Source: Rhodoferax sp. (lineage in GTDB: Bacteria; Pseudomonadota; Gammaproteobacteria; Burkholderiales; Burkholderiaceae_C). Taken from it: a DNA stretch of 64,000 bases. Below are positions 37,929 to 46,062 of the stretch, piece by piece. Under the pieces are notes generated by a model that worked only from the letters and a program-made list of their open reading frames with translations, searched no databases and was not told where the DNA came from. Each line of letters begins with the position of its first letter. Within the stretch, counting starts at the first letter, position 1. Location: positions 62,001 to 126,000 of the forward strand of contig NZ_JAAFIX010000006.1 in assembly GCF_013297935.1 (NCBI RefSeq). Direction: 5' to 3'. The position numbers were made by a program, and so were the translations under genes.

Positions 37929-38903
37929 TCAGAGCCCCAACTTTTGCATTACACGGCGGGTCACGGCGCCAACAAACTCCTTCAATTTGTCCGCCCTGTT
38001 AGTCTCAATGCTGTACTTTTGTAATTGAACAGGCAACCATGGTGATATGCGTTTCAGAATGTCTTGTGGCGTAACGCCGGTATTGCTCTGAATAGTGCAA
38101 AAGATACCGTGGTTTTGATCCGAGAAAAGCAGCTTGAATTCCAATGGCGCAAATTGGTCGTAAAGCCAGACATTCTGCGAGGCGTGCAAATACAAACCAT
38201 CAGGACGGGGCGTAAGCGTATGAAATGCATCGACGCGTGCTTCTGACTCTAGATGCGTCCAGTACAAGGTGTATTCAGTCCAGTTAATGGTGTAGCTGGA
38301 AAGCAGGACCTCATACCAAGATTTTTTGAACTTATCAGAAATGCGTCTAGTTAATGTGATGCAAACTTCTTTTGACAATATCTCGGGCGTTACACAAAGC
38401 CCGGTAGTTGACATTTGGGGCTCAACTCCTAGTATCGTTCCCGAACTTTCCCACCAATCGGAGTGCTCCTGCTTCGGCTCGGTTTGGACTAAAGACTTGC
38501 CATCAATAATCAAGTCGTCGTAGCCGAACGCTTGTGTAGCAAACATGTCGGGATCGAATACGATGAAAAAATCATTCTCGACTAATTCTGCGCAAAACAG
38601 TTTGATGATCTGCTGGCGGTGCCAAGGACGCACCTCATACCATTTATTGAATTCTCTAAATTTTTCGAGGTATTTATCTTCAGACACCAGCCGAATCGGA
38701 AAGTCACTCCATGCGCGTGCGTGGATGGCAATTTCTTCTGCTTCTTCGGGGGGGACAATGATGATGAACTCTGAAATTAGGCCTTTATCCATGAAGCGGC
38801 GCAACGATTCAAACAATATGTCGCAGCGACCGACGTTATGAGGGTAGTGGCGTCCTTTGATTTTGAGCGCCATGATGGCGCTGATTTGCTTCATGGTGGT
38901 CAA
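37929..38903 (-). CDS. DUF6492-like putative glycosyltransferase
   Basis: A 324-residue protein with a GT-A-like beginning: CDILFESLRRFMDKGLISEFIIIVPP, then a DxD-type motif FIVFDPDMFA near residue 115 and RPWHRQQIIKLFCAELV before it, as in the DUF6492 family. Late segments (TEYTLYWTHLES) also fit. It is the first gene of the minus-strand EPS operon. Catalytic activity is not established for the family, so glycosyl transfer is inference. Confidence 0.7.
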   Translation of the reverse strand: MTTMKQISAIMALKIKGRHYPHNVGRCDILFESLRRFMDKGLISEFIIIVPPEEAEEIAIHARAWSDFPIRLVSEDKYLEKFREFNKWYEVRPWHRQQIIKLFCAELVENDFFIVFDPDMFATQAFGYDDLIIDGKSLVQTEPKQEHSDWWESSGTILGVEPQMSTTGLCVTPEILSKEVCITLTRRISDKFKKSWYEVLLSSYTINWTEYTLYWTHLESEARVDAFHTLTPRPDGLYLHASQNVWLYDQFAPLEFKLLFSDQNHGIFCTIQSNTGVTPQDILKRISPWLPVQLQKYSIETNRADKLKEFVGAVTRRVMQKLGL

Positions 38904-39065
38904 TCCAGTATGCTCTAAAGTAATGTTTAAGCGATCTTATTTCCGCCCCATTCGACATTGTGGACAAACTGTAAATTCTCCAGTGACCTGAATGATTGGC
39001 AGGTGGAATTCAATTACGATGCACGCACAGCCTGCCACTACCAGTCGTCACCCATTGGAGTCATT

Positions 39066-39635
39066 GTGAGTCCTTCCTTGCGCATTATCGGATATGCCAC
39101 ATTAATTGGCCCTCCGCAGGCCGTTTACTTGCATCGTTCTGCCCAAGGGACGCGTTCAGAATTGGATGGCTTGCCACTTTGGCTGGTTCTGTTCACTGAG
39201 TTTTTGCTGCGGGCCACCGTCTTTACCTTGGGCATTTTCCTAATTGGCGAATGGATGGGGGCAGAAATTTTCCTACTTTATCGAGTGACTTATTTCGCTA
39301 TAGCCATGGCGGTCTCAGGTGCAGTTCACACGGTGATTTACTACCTCACCCTGGGTGTAGGAGCCAAACATTGGCAGTTTTCGACGATGCAGCGCTTGTA
39401 TCGTTTGGGGCGCAATTTAACCTATTCTGTGGCGCCGGCATTGGTGGCTGCATTGGCTACACTGGTCTGGCAAGACTTGCGCTACATACCACTTTTTGAA
39501 GGCGATACAGTCTGGAGTATTTCCGCGGCGGTTTGGGGGTTGTTTATGCTGCTGGGAATTTGTGAGGCCATGTTTGTCAATCGCATTCCGACCGGCCTGG
39601 AGCGTGACGCTGCCTTGCTGCAATCCGGCCGCTAG
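39066..39635 (+). CDS. uncharacterised membrane protein in EPS cluster
   Basis: A 189-residue protein of unknown family with about four hydrophobic helices (LWLVLFTEFLLRATVFTLGIFLIG, LLYRVTYFAIAMAVSGAVHTVIYYL, APALVAALATLVW, WSISAAVWGLFMLLGICEAMF). The GTG at 39066 was chosen because GGAG lies 5 nt before it (39057-39060); the open frame extends upstream to 38958 without a better start. It stands alone on the plus strand between two minus-strand groups. No function proposed. Confidence 0.6.
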   Translation: MSPSLRIIGYATLIGPPQAVYLHRSAQGTRSELDGLPLWLVLFTEFLLRATVFTLGIFLIGEWMGAEIFLLYRVTYFAIAMAVSGAVHTVIYYLTLGVGAKHWQFSTMQRLYRLGRNLTYSVAPALVAALATLVWQDLRYIPLFEGDTVWSISAAVWGLFMLLGICEAMFVNRIPTGLERDAALLQSGR

Positions 39636-39683
39636 TAGCCTTGCAGCCCGCATCTGGCTGCGCGTGCCTCGGCTAATTGCCCT

Positions 39684-40235
39684 TTAGTCGACGATGCTCA
39701 AAGTTACTCTGCGGTTCTTGGCTCGACCCATTTCGCTTTCATTGCTTGTGGCGGGCTCTTGCAGTCCACGTGCTTGGGTTGTGATGTTGCGCTGGTCCAC
39801 GCCATAGCCGAGGAGTAGCCTAAATACCGTTGCCGCTCTGCGCTCGGATAAGGATTGGTTGTAATTGCTGGTGTGGCGACTGTCCGTATGGCCGACCAAC
39901 AGAAACCTGCGTCCAGGAAACGGGTTGGCCTGGCTCATAAATGCGGACAAGCGGTCCAATTCTGAAGACATTAACTGATCGGCATTGGTGTCAAAGTAAA
40001 GGACCATTTCTTGCCGGCTAGCAGCCACCTGCGGGGGCTGATTTGGTTCTTTGAGGGCGGCAACTTGATTCCACTGCGAGGGTGACCACGTATTGCGATG
40101 CACTGGAGCAGCCACATGAGCGGGATCGCTGTGTGAAAAAAGAACTGCATCAGGTGCCGACAGGTTGGGCAGCCCAGAGCAGGCGCTCAGTGCAAAAAGG
40201 CTGGGCAAAAGGACAAAGGGTTGAAGGGCATACAT
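39684..40235 (-). CDS. OmpA-domain lipoprotein
   Basis: A 183-residue lipoprotein. The signal MYALQPFVLLPSLFALSAC ends in a lipobox (LSAC); an 80-residue proline-rich linker leads to an OmpA-type peptidoglycan-binding domain (about 85-183) with LYFDTNADQL, LLVGHTDSRHTSNYNQSLSERRA and NRRVTLSI. It would tether the outer membrane to the cell wall. The start at 40235 gives the lipoprotein signal; an upstream in-frame ATG gives none. It may complement the TSP3-type lipoprotein at 26987, which lacks this domain. Confidence 0.88.
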   Translation of the reverse strand: MYALQPFVLLPSLFALSACSGLPNLSAPDAVLFSHSDPAHVAAPVHRNTWSPSQWNQVAALKEPNQPPQVAASRQEMVLYFDTNADQLMSSELDRLSAFMSQANPFPGRRFLLVGHTDSRHTSNYNQSLSERRAATVFRLLLGYGVDQRNITTQARGLQEPATSNESEMGRAKNRRVTLSIVD

Positions 40236-40287
40236 GCAGGCTGCTTCCGAAGGGTTGAGGTAAAGAATCACTGTCTAGGGAGTACAG

Positions 40288-40935
40288 TCAATGGTCACGG
40301 TCAGATGCGGCGGGCTGTATAGGGCTCTGGTTGCTCAGCAGTCCCAAGCCTGTGGCAGTAGCCACCAGACCCAGCGAGGCCAGCTCCATCCAACTGCCCA
40401 GGCTGTGGTCCAGCCAGACGGCGTTGAACGCAATGTCTGTGTAATGAAAGGATACGTAGCGCATCAGGTGCACACCCAGGGTTCCACTGGCGCCCGCTAG
40501 CAGCAGGGTTTGAGGGAGACTATGTCCATTGACTTGCTGCAGCCACCTCCAGCCTGCCGCAAGCAGCAACAGCAGCGCCAGCAGCACGGCGAACTGCAGG
40601 AGGCGGCGTTCGCCATAGGCCCCATGCGCGCGGGCGAATGCACGGGCCCAGCGCAGCCACAACACATCACCTTGAAGCAAGGCGCTGGCCGCTGCCAGGA
40701 GATACAAGCCACCGACTTGCAGCCAGATCATTTGCAGGGTGCGCTGTGCCATTCTGGCCGAACGGCCTATATAAGCACAAACTAGGGCCGCCAGCAGGTA
40801 GGCCCACAACCGGCGGAAGTCGCAGGCGAGGTCTGCACCAGAATGTGTCAACAGGGCTTGCAAGGCGTCGTTCACGCTGCGCTCCCCCCCGTTCCCGATT
40901 CGCCCATGTGACAAAGGCTGTCTGACCGCTTGCAA
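40288..40935 (-). CDS. uncharacterised polytopic membrane protein
   Basis: A 215-residue protein with about five hydrophobic segments (LWAYLLAALVCAYIG, MIWLQVGGLYLLAAASALL, LLQFAVLLALLLLLAAGW, LLLAGASGTLGVHLM, LGLVATATGLGLL). No domain recognised, although SFHYTDIAFNAVW and the helix pattern are weakly reminiscent of VanZ-like proteins. The first 35 residues are poor and a later start is possible. It is 50 nt upstream of the OmpA lipoprotein gene on the same strand. Confidence 0.6.
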   Translation of the reverse strand: MQAVRQPLSHGRIGNGGERSVNDALQALLTHSGADLACDFRRLWAYLLAALVCAYIGRSARMAQRTLQMIWLQVGGLYLLAAASALLQGDVLWLRWARAFARAHGAYGERRLLQFAVLLALLLLLAAGWRWLQQVNGHSLPQTLLLAGASGTLGVHLMRYVSFHYTDIAFNAVWLDHSLGSWMELASLGLVATATGLGLLSNQSPIQPAASDRDH

Positions 40936-41023
40936 GTCAATGGTCGTTGCACACGTGCTGGCTCCGCAACTCCCGCGTGTACACCGACCATAGGCTGTCG
41001 CGGCGACTGCTGATTGGAGACTT

Positions 41024-42118
41024 TCATTCCACTACCAGATGCTGCACGCAAGACAGTCGCAGATAGCGGCGTATCGACTGGGGTGTTTTTGTGAGACGCA
41101 GGTGCAACTGGCGTGCGGACAGTGCTTGTTCGAGCAGCAGCAGCAGGCCCAGAAAGCCGCTGTCAATGCTGTGCACCTCGGCCATATTCAGTAAGACGTT
41201 GCCATGGCCCTGTTCTACGCGGGTGAAAATCTCGCGTACGGGGGCAAGGTTGCTGCTATTCCAAGCGCCGCGCAGATGGACCAACTGAATTCCGTCCTGC
41301 TGCTGCAAATCGGCACAAGCTGCGCGCACATCGTCAGGTGTGGGTTTATGGGTTACTTGGTGCCAGGCCAACGGCAGCACGCGTGTGGCCAGCAGGCGCA
41401 GAAATGACAGGCCATCATTTAGGTAACGCCGTACCAGTGCGCTCTCTTCCTTGGCGCGCCAAACCCACTCAAGGCCGGCGTGCTGCATCCACTGCGGTGC
41501 GCGCTGAATATTGCCGGCGACAAAGTTGATGACGGCGCCCAAATGCCCAATGACCGGCGCCTCGATGTGCTGGTGATTGCGGCAAATCCAGTCCTGTCCC
41601 TTGGCCGCACCGAGCGACACTACCACCATGTCAGGTTCACTCTGGTTAATGCATTGCACCAGATCCTCGCGGGACATTTCGTCAGTGTTGACGAAGCCCG
41701 GATAAATATAACCAGTGGGCAGCACGCCGACCGACTGGTCGCCAATCGCAAGGCAGGCTGCCTGGCCAACGCCCATGGGTCCGCCAAAAAAGAAGACCCG
41801 CCACAGGCTTTCCGTCTGATGGCGCAGGCTATCGAACAGGTCGGAGCCGCTGACGCGCTCGCGTATGGGGATATGAAGCAATTTCGCAACCCATACCAAG
41901 GGCATGCCGTCCGCTAGGCTGAGGTTGCTCATGCATACCGATTCTCGGAATTCGGCCTGCTTCTGGCTTGCGATCACGAAATTCAGGTTGGGTGTTGAGA
42001 AGAAGCACTTAGACCGGTTGACGCGGGCCTTCTGCAAAAGACGAACGGCCTCTTCCATGGACATCGCGTCAATTGGGAGTCCCATGACACAGTGGACATT
42101 TCTGAAAAAGTCAGTCAT
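41024..42118 (-). CDS. WecG/TagA/CpsF glycosyltransferase fused to a STAS domain
   Basis: A 364-residue two-domain protein. Residues about 10-240 are a GT26 glycosyltransferase: FFSTPNLNFVIASQK, LSLADGMPLVWVAKLL, RVSGSDLFD, RVFFFGGPMGVG, MVVVSLGAAKGQDWICRN and GHLGAVINFVAGNIQRAP with WVWRAKEE. Residues about 275-364 form a STAS domain (GNVLLNMAEVHSIDSGFLGLLLLLEQ), keeping a serine at the phosphorylation site (IDSGF). GT26 enzymes usually end soon after the RAP..W..R motif, so this tail is extra. The ATG at 42118 gives the normal GT26 N-terminus. Its STAS tail is a candidate target of the kinase/phosphatase at 22445 (inference). Confidence 0.88.
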   Translation of the reverse strand: MTDFFRNVHCVMGLPIDAMSMEEAVRLLQKARVNRSKCFFSTPNLNFVIASQKQAEFRESVCMSNLSLADGMPLVWVAKLLHIPIRERVSGSDLFDSLRHQTESLWRVFFFGGPMGVGQAACLAIGDQSVGVLPTGYIYPGFVNTDEMSREDLVQCINQSEPDMVVVSLGAAKGQDWICRNHQHIEAPVIGHLGAVINFVAGNIQRAPQWMQHAGLEWVWRAKEESALVRRYLNDGLSFLRLLATRVLPLAWHQVTHKPTPDDVRAACADLQQQDGIQLVHLRGAWNSSNLAPVREIFTRVEQGHGNVLLNMAEVHSIDSGFLGLLLLLEQALSARQLHLRLTKTPQSIRRYLRLSCVQHLVVE

Positions 42119-42454
42119 AACGATTCGCTCGTAGGTTGCCACGCGAAGATTTCCGTAAACAGCATAGATTAAAACGGACTTTGATTCAGAGTGTGTTGCA
42201 GGATTGTGACTTCCCAGCACATCGGGAAAGTTTATGCTGCAGCCCGTGCGGTGATGCCCTTCGGTGCCCTTGCGCGCCTGCTAATCCGCTATTAAAGATT
42301 CAAACCTCTAGCCAATGCGTGTCACGGGCGGATGCTGCTGCAGCGTAAAGATATCGTTGATAGCTGGGCCGAGTCGCATCCCAGGCGCCGTGTTTGGAGT
42401 TTGAGCTTACGACATGAAACCACTTTGCACCCATTCAAGTAAACCGCCCCCCAA

Positions 42455-43293
42455 ATGAATATCCTCGTTACCGGCGGAGTCGGATAAAGGGGCAGCCATA
42501 CCTGCGTTGAGCTGTTGGGCGCGGGCCATAGCGTGACCGAGCTGGACAACTTCTGCAACAGCAAGCCCGAGTCCCTTCACCGCTAGGAGCGCCTAACTGG
42601 CAAGCCGGTTGCACGTGTTGTCGCCGATGTTCGTGATGGCGCAGCTCTCACAAGCGCCCTGCGCGAGAGTGGTGCCGAGGTGGTGATCCACTTTGCCGGG
42701 CTCAAGGCAGTGGACGAGTCGGTGGAGCACAGCTCTCCTACTACGATAACAATGCGATTGGCACCCTGCGCCTGCTCGAGTTCATGAACGCTTGCGGTGT
42801 AAATACGCTGATGTTCAGCAGTTCGGCCACCGTATAAAGAGACCCGCAGGGTGTGCCCAACAACCTGCCGCCCATTACGGCACAGGTGGCGGTGGGTCGG
42901 CGCGCGTTTTTGAATGTGTGGGGCAATGACTAAACCACGCCTGACGGTACCAGTGTGCGCGATTACATCCACGTGGGTGATTTGGCCCTGGGCCATTTGC
43001 GTGCCCTGTAAATACTGGGCCGATCGGTATTGGGCCAGTGCGCGGCCATCAACCTAGGCAAGGGCGTGGGCTTCAGCGGGCTGGACATGGTAAAGGACTT
43101 TAAGGCCGCTAGCGATAAGCCCATCACCTGCCAAGTGAAGCTGCGCCGCCTCGGCGATAAAGCCGCTTGCTACGCCGAGCCCACACAGGCCTAGGAGTTG
43201 CTCTGGGTTGGCAGGGCACGCGGGACCTGCATAGAATGTTTGCAGCTTCCTTGCGCTGGAAAAGTGGTAATCCGCGGGGATATGGCGGTTAGT
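42455..43293 (+). pseudogene. galE: UDP-glucose 4-epimerase, decayed
   Basis: Starts ATGAATATCCTCGTTACCGG (NILVTGG, the Rossmann motif) but hits a TAA at the GYIG position. Homologous pieces then follow in order: GSHTCVELL, DNFCNSKPESL, VIHFAGLKAVDESV, NNAIGTLRLLEFMNACGV, SSSATV (then stop; the catalytic YxxxK region is lost), VRDYIHVGDLALGHL, LGKGVGFSGLDMV, YAEPTQA and, after a frame change, DLHRMFAASLRWKSGNPRGYG to a TAG at 43291-43293. At least six in-frame stops or shifts. It precedes the intact phosphomannomutase by 15 nt. Confidence 0.88.
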
Positions 43294-43307
43294 TTTTTAA
43301 GGTAACC

Positions 43308-44750
43308 ATGTACTTAAACACTCTAAATAACTTTGTGCAGCAATCGGGCGTGGCGTTTGGCACCAGCGGTGCCCGTGGTTTGGTAGCTGACATGAGCGAC
43401 GGCTTGTGTTGGGCCTATACGGAGGCTTTTTTGCAAAGCGTCGCCTCAGATGGCACCCAAGTGGTACTTGGCCACGACCTGCGCCCCAGCAGCCCGCGCA
43501 TTGCAGCCGCTTGCGCAGCCGCCATTGCGGCCAGCGGACGCAAGTGCATCTATGTGGGGGCACTGCCCACGCCAGCGGTGGCGTTTTATGCGGCGCAGTT
43601 GGGCGCACCGGCCATCGTGGTGACAGGCAGCCACATTCCGTTTGACCGCAACGGAATCAAGTTTTACCGCGCCAATGGCGAGATCTCCAAGAGTGATGAG
43701 AAGGCCATGCTGGCCGCGCAGGTGGAGGTGCCCGACCTATTAGTGAACGCCGTGCTGCCAGCGCCGGATACCCTTGCCAGCACAGTTTACGTACAGCGTT
43801 ACCTGGATTATTTTGGTGCTGGCGCCCTTGACGGTGCGCGTGTGGCGGTATACGAGCATTCCAGCGTCGGGCGCGACGTATTGCGCACCATTTTGCAGGC
43901 CTTAGGTGCCCAGGTGGTCAGTCTGGGTCGCACCGAAAACTTTGTGCCCATAGATACCGAGGCAGTGCGCCCCGAAGACGTGGCCCAAGCCCGCCAGTGG
44001 GCGGGGGAGCACCGTTTTGACGCACTGCTTTCCACCGATGGCGATGCCGACCGACCGCTGATTGGCGACGAGTACGGCGAATGGCTGCGTGGTGACATGG
44101 TGGGGATCCTGTGTGCCCAGGCCTTACAAGCACGGGTGGTTGTGACGCCGGTTAGTAGCAATACCGCGGCGGAGCTGTGCGGCGTTTTTGCACAGGTTCT
44201 GCGAACACGCATCGGCTCGCCTTTTGTGATTGCTGGCATGGAGGAAGCGCTGGCGCAGCGCTTAAAGCAGACCGGCCCAGTGGTAGGTTATGAAGCTAAT
44301 GGCGGCTTCTTGCTGGGCAGCGATGTGATACAGGGCGATCGCAGCTTGCAGGCTCTGCCCACCCGCGATGCTGTCTTGCCCATGCTGGCGCTGCTAGTGC
44401 TAGCTCGCCAGCGCGGCTGCAAGCTCTCTGCCCTGAGCGCCAATTTGCCCAAACGCTTTACTGCTAGTGACCGATTGCAGGGCTATGCGACTGAAAAGAG
44501 CCGTGCACTATTGCTGCAGCTGCAGGGTAATGCGGTTTTATTGGCGCAAACTTTGGCACCCGATTCCGGTGCGGTGATCGGCACAAACCAGACCGACGGT
44601 CTGCGCGTAAACTTTGCCAATGGCGACATCGTGCATCTGCGTCCCAGCGGCAATGCGCCCGAGCTGCGCTGCTATGCCGAAGCCGAGTCAGCCGAGCGGG
44701 CCAAGCGCTTGTGCGACGCGTGTTTGGTGCGAGTGGCTGCAGAAGTCTGA
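43308..44750 (+). CDS. manB: phosphomannomutase
   Basis: A 480-residue alpha-D-phosphohexomutase interconverting mannose-6-P and mannose-1-P. Visible are FGTSGARGLV near the N-terminus, the phosphoserine loop TGSHIPFDRNGIKFY (serine near residue 107; TASHNP in many relatives), the Mg-binding loop DGDADRPLIGDEYG, the sugar-binding GYEANGGFLLGS and the C-terminal phosphate-binding RPSGNAPELRCYAEA. It appears full-length. The manC gene that would use the product is dead at 12001, so GDP-mannose synthesis, if it occurs, needs another locus. Phosphoglucomutase activity cannot be excluded. Confidence 0.9.
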   Translation: MYLNTLNNFVQQSGVAFGTSGARGLVADMSDGLCWAYTEAFLQSVASDGTQVVLGHDLRPSSPRIAAACAAAIAASGRKCIYVGALPTPAVAFYAAQLGAPAIVVTGSHIPFDRNGIKFYRANGEISKSDEKAMLAAQVEVPDLLVNAVLPAPDTLASTVYVQRYLDYFGAGALDGARVAVYEHSSVGRDVLRTILQALGAQVVSLGRTENFVPIDTEAVRPEDVAQARQWAGEHRFDALLSTDGDADRPLIGDEYGEWLRGDMVGILCAQALQARVVVTPVSSNTAAELCGVFAQVLRTRIGSPFVIAGMEEALAQRLKQTGPVVGYEANGGFLLGSDVIQGDRSLQALPTRDAVLPMLALLVLARQRGCKLSALSANLPKRFTASDRLQGYATEKSRALLLQLQGNAVLLAQTLAPDSGAVIGTNQTDGLRVNFANGDIVHLRPSGNAPELRCYAEAESAERAKRLCDACLVRVAAEV

Positions 44751-44866
44751 GGTGTAGGCGTACTTCGACCTGATTGGAACTGAGCCGACTTTGCGCGGTG
44801 TCGTAAGACTGTAGGTAGTTTAGAAGACATTGCGGCCTATCAAATTCGCTTACGGCAAGCTGGTTC

Positions 44867-44995
44867 AACAGATTTCGCAAGTTACTGCCGCGCTACGAGA
44901 AGCTCAGCCGCAGTTTCCTCGCACTCAACTACTTGGCAGCAGCCATCATGATGTTTAGCAAGATTAAGTCAGGGCAAAATATTGTTTACAGATAA
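44867..44995 (+). pseudogene. 3' remnant of an IS5-type transposase
   Basis: A 43-codon tail reading RFRKLLPRYEKLSRSFLALN then YLAAAIMMFSKI to a TAA at 44993-44995, which is the usual end of IS5-group (IS427/IS1031-like) DDE transposases. About 100 nt upstream contain further out-of-frame debris and no intact coding sequence. It overlaps by 27 nt the end of the convergent transposase fragment. Confidence 0.7.
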
Positions 44996-45955
44996 GTTCT
45001 TAGAAACTGGGGGGCACCAATCGTGCTCGCGGTTTAGTGTTCCGCGTTTGCCTGAAAGTAAGCCTTGGATGTTGACGACTTCAGCGGCCACGATGCTGGG
45101 AGCGGTTTCATCAACCGCGGTCTGCGGGTTATAGCTGTAGTCAAAGCCATCACCGGCGCGCCTCATGATTCGCGCTTCGGGGTCCGTAAAGCTGTCCTGT
45201 CCCTTGGGTGCGGGGACACCGAAGTCACGTTGGTAGGGCTTGCCACCCTTGGGGTAGCCATCTTTGTCCTTGGGTTCGCGCTGGTCCTCAGGTTTACAGC
45301 CGCGCTGCGCGTCGCTTTGGCGCTGGCGCTCCTCCAGTCGTGCCTTGGTAGCCGCAATGGCCGCTAGGCACGCTTGCCTGCGCTCAATCTCTACAGGAAT
45401 GTCAAGATCGGGCTCGTTCTTCTCTGATTCATCGGAGTTGCTGGCCTTCTTCACCAACGCCGCGATTTGTGCTTTGAGTTCAACCTCGGCGGTTTGCATG
45501 CGTGCATAGCTCATGGCCTTGTGGCGGCTGGCGTTGGCTTTGATCTTGGTGCCATCCACAGCAATGGTGCCCCGCTTGACCAGACCCATCTTGCGCGCCG
45601 ATCGGACCACTTGGAAAAACAGATCCGTGAACTTCTTAAGGTGCAACGCCCGAGAGTCCCGGATCGTGTGGTGCGCTGGAAAGTTGTCCGCCGCAAGAAC
45701 CCGAAAGGCCACATCTTCACGCAGCTTCAATCTTGCGTGAGCTGCATACACCTGTACCTCGTCCATCATGACCGGGTGAAACGACTGGTTGCGTGATAAG
45801 CAACCTGCATAACGCGTATGAAGGGCGCTCAGGCCTAGACTGTCCACCGTGTCACTCATAAAGTACGTCAAGTGCCCTTGCGCCAACCATTCCTGCAAAG
45901 CGCAGGGCAAAAGATACTCTTGGTACGGCTCATGAAGAACGTAACTGCTGTTCAT
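44969..45955 (-). pseudogene. IS1182-family transposase, 3'-truncated
   Basis: A 328-codon frame with the N-terminal two thirds of an IS1182-type DDE transposase: YQEYLLPCALQEWLAQGHL, VAFRVLAADNFPAHHTIRDSR, TIAVDGTKIKANASRHKAMSY and GFDYSYNPQTAVDETAPSIVAAEVVN. After about 45070 the sequence no longer matches a transposase and ends in unrelated residues, so the final catalytic part is missing. A GGGGGGCA motif occurs in inverted orientation near both edges (about 45009 and 46006) and might be part of the terminal repeats. Confidence 0.8.
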
Positions 45956-46062
45956 TCCCAGTTAAGGTTCCAGCTCACATTGCGTTGCTAGGGACAACCC
46001 TAGTTTCTGCCCCCCGGACTCCTAGAGTCCGGTAAGCATCATATTTTTAACCCGTAGTCCAA

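Noticed and set aside
45009-46013. GGGGGGCA motifs as defined IS1182 terminal inverted repeats
   Set aside because: Only eight bases match in inverted orientation and the flanks differ, so the ends cannot be fixed; mentioned only in the transposase entry.
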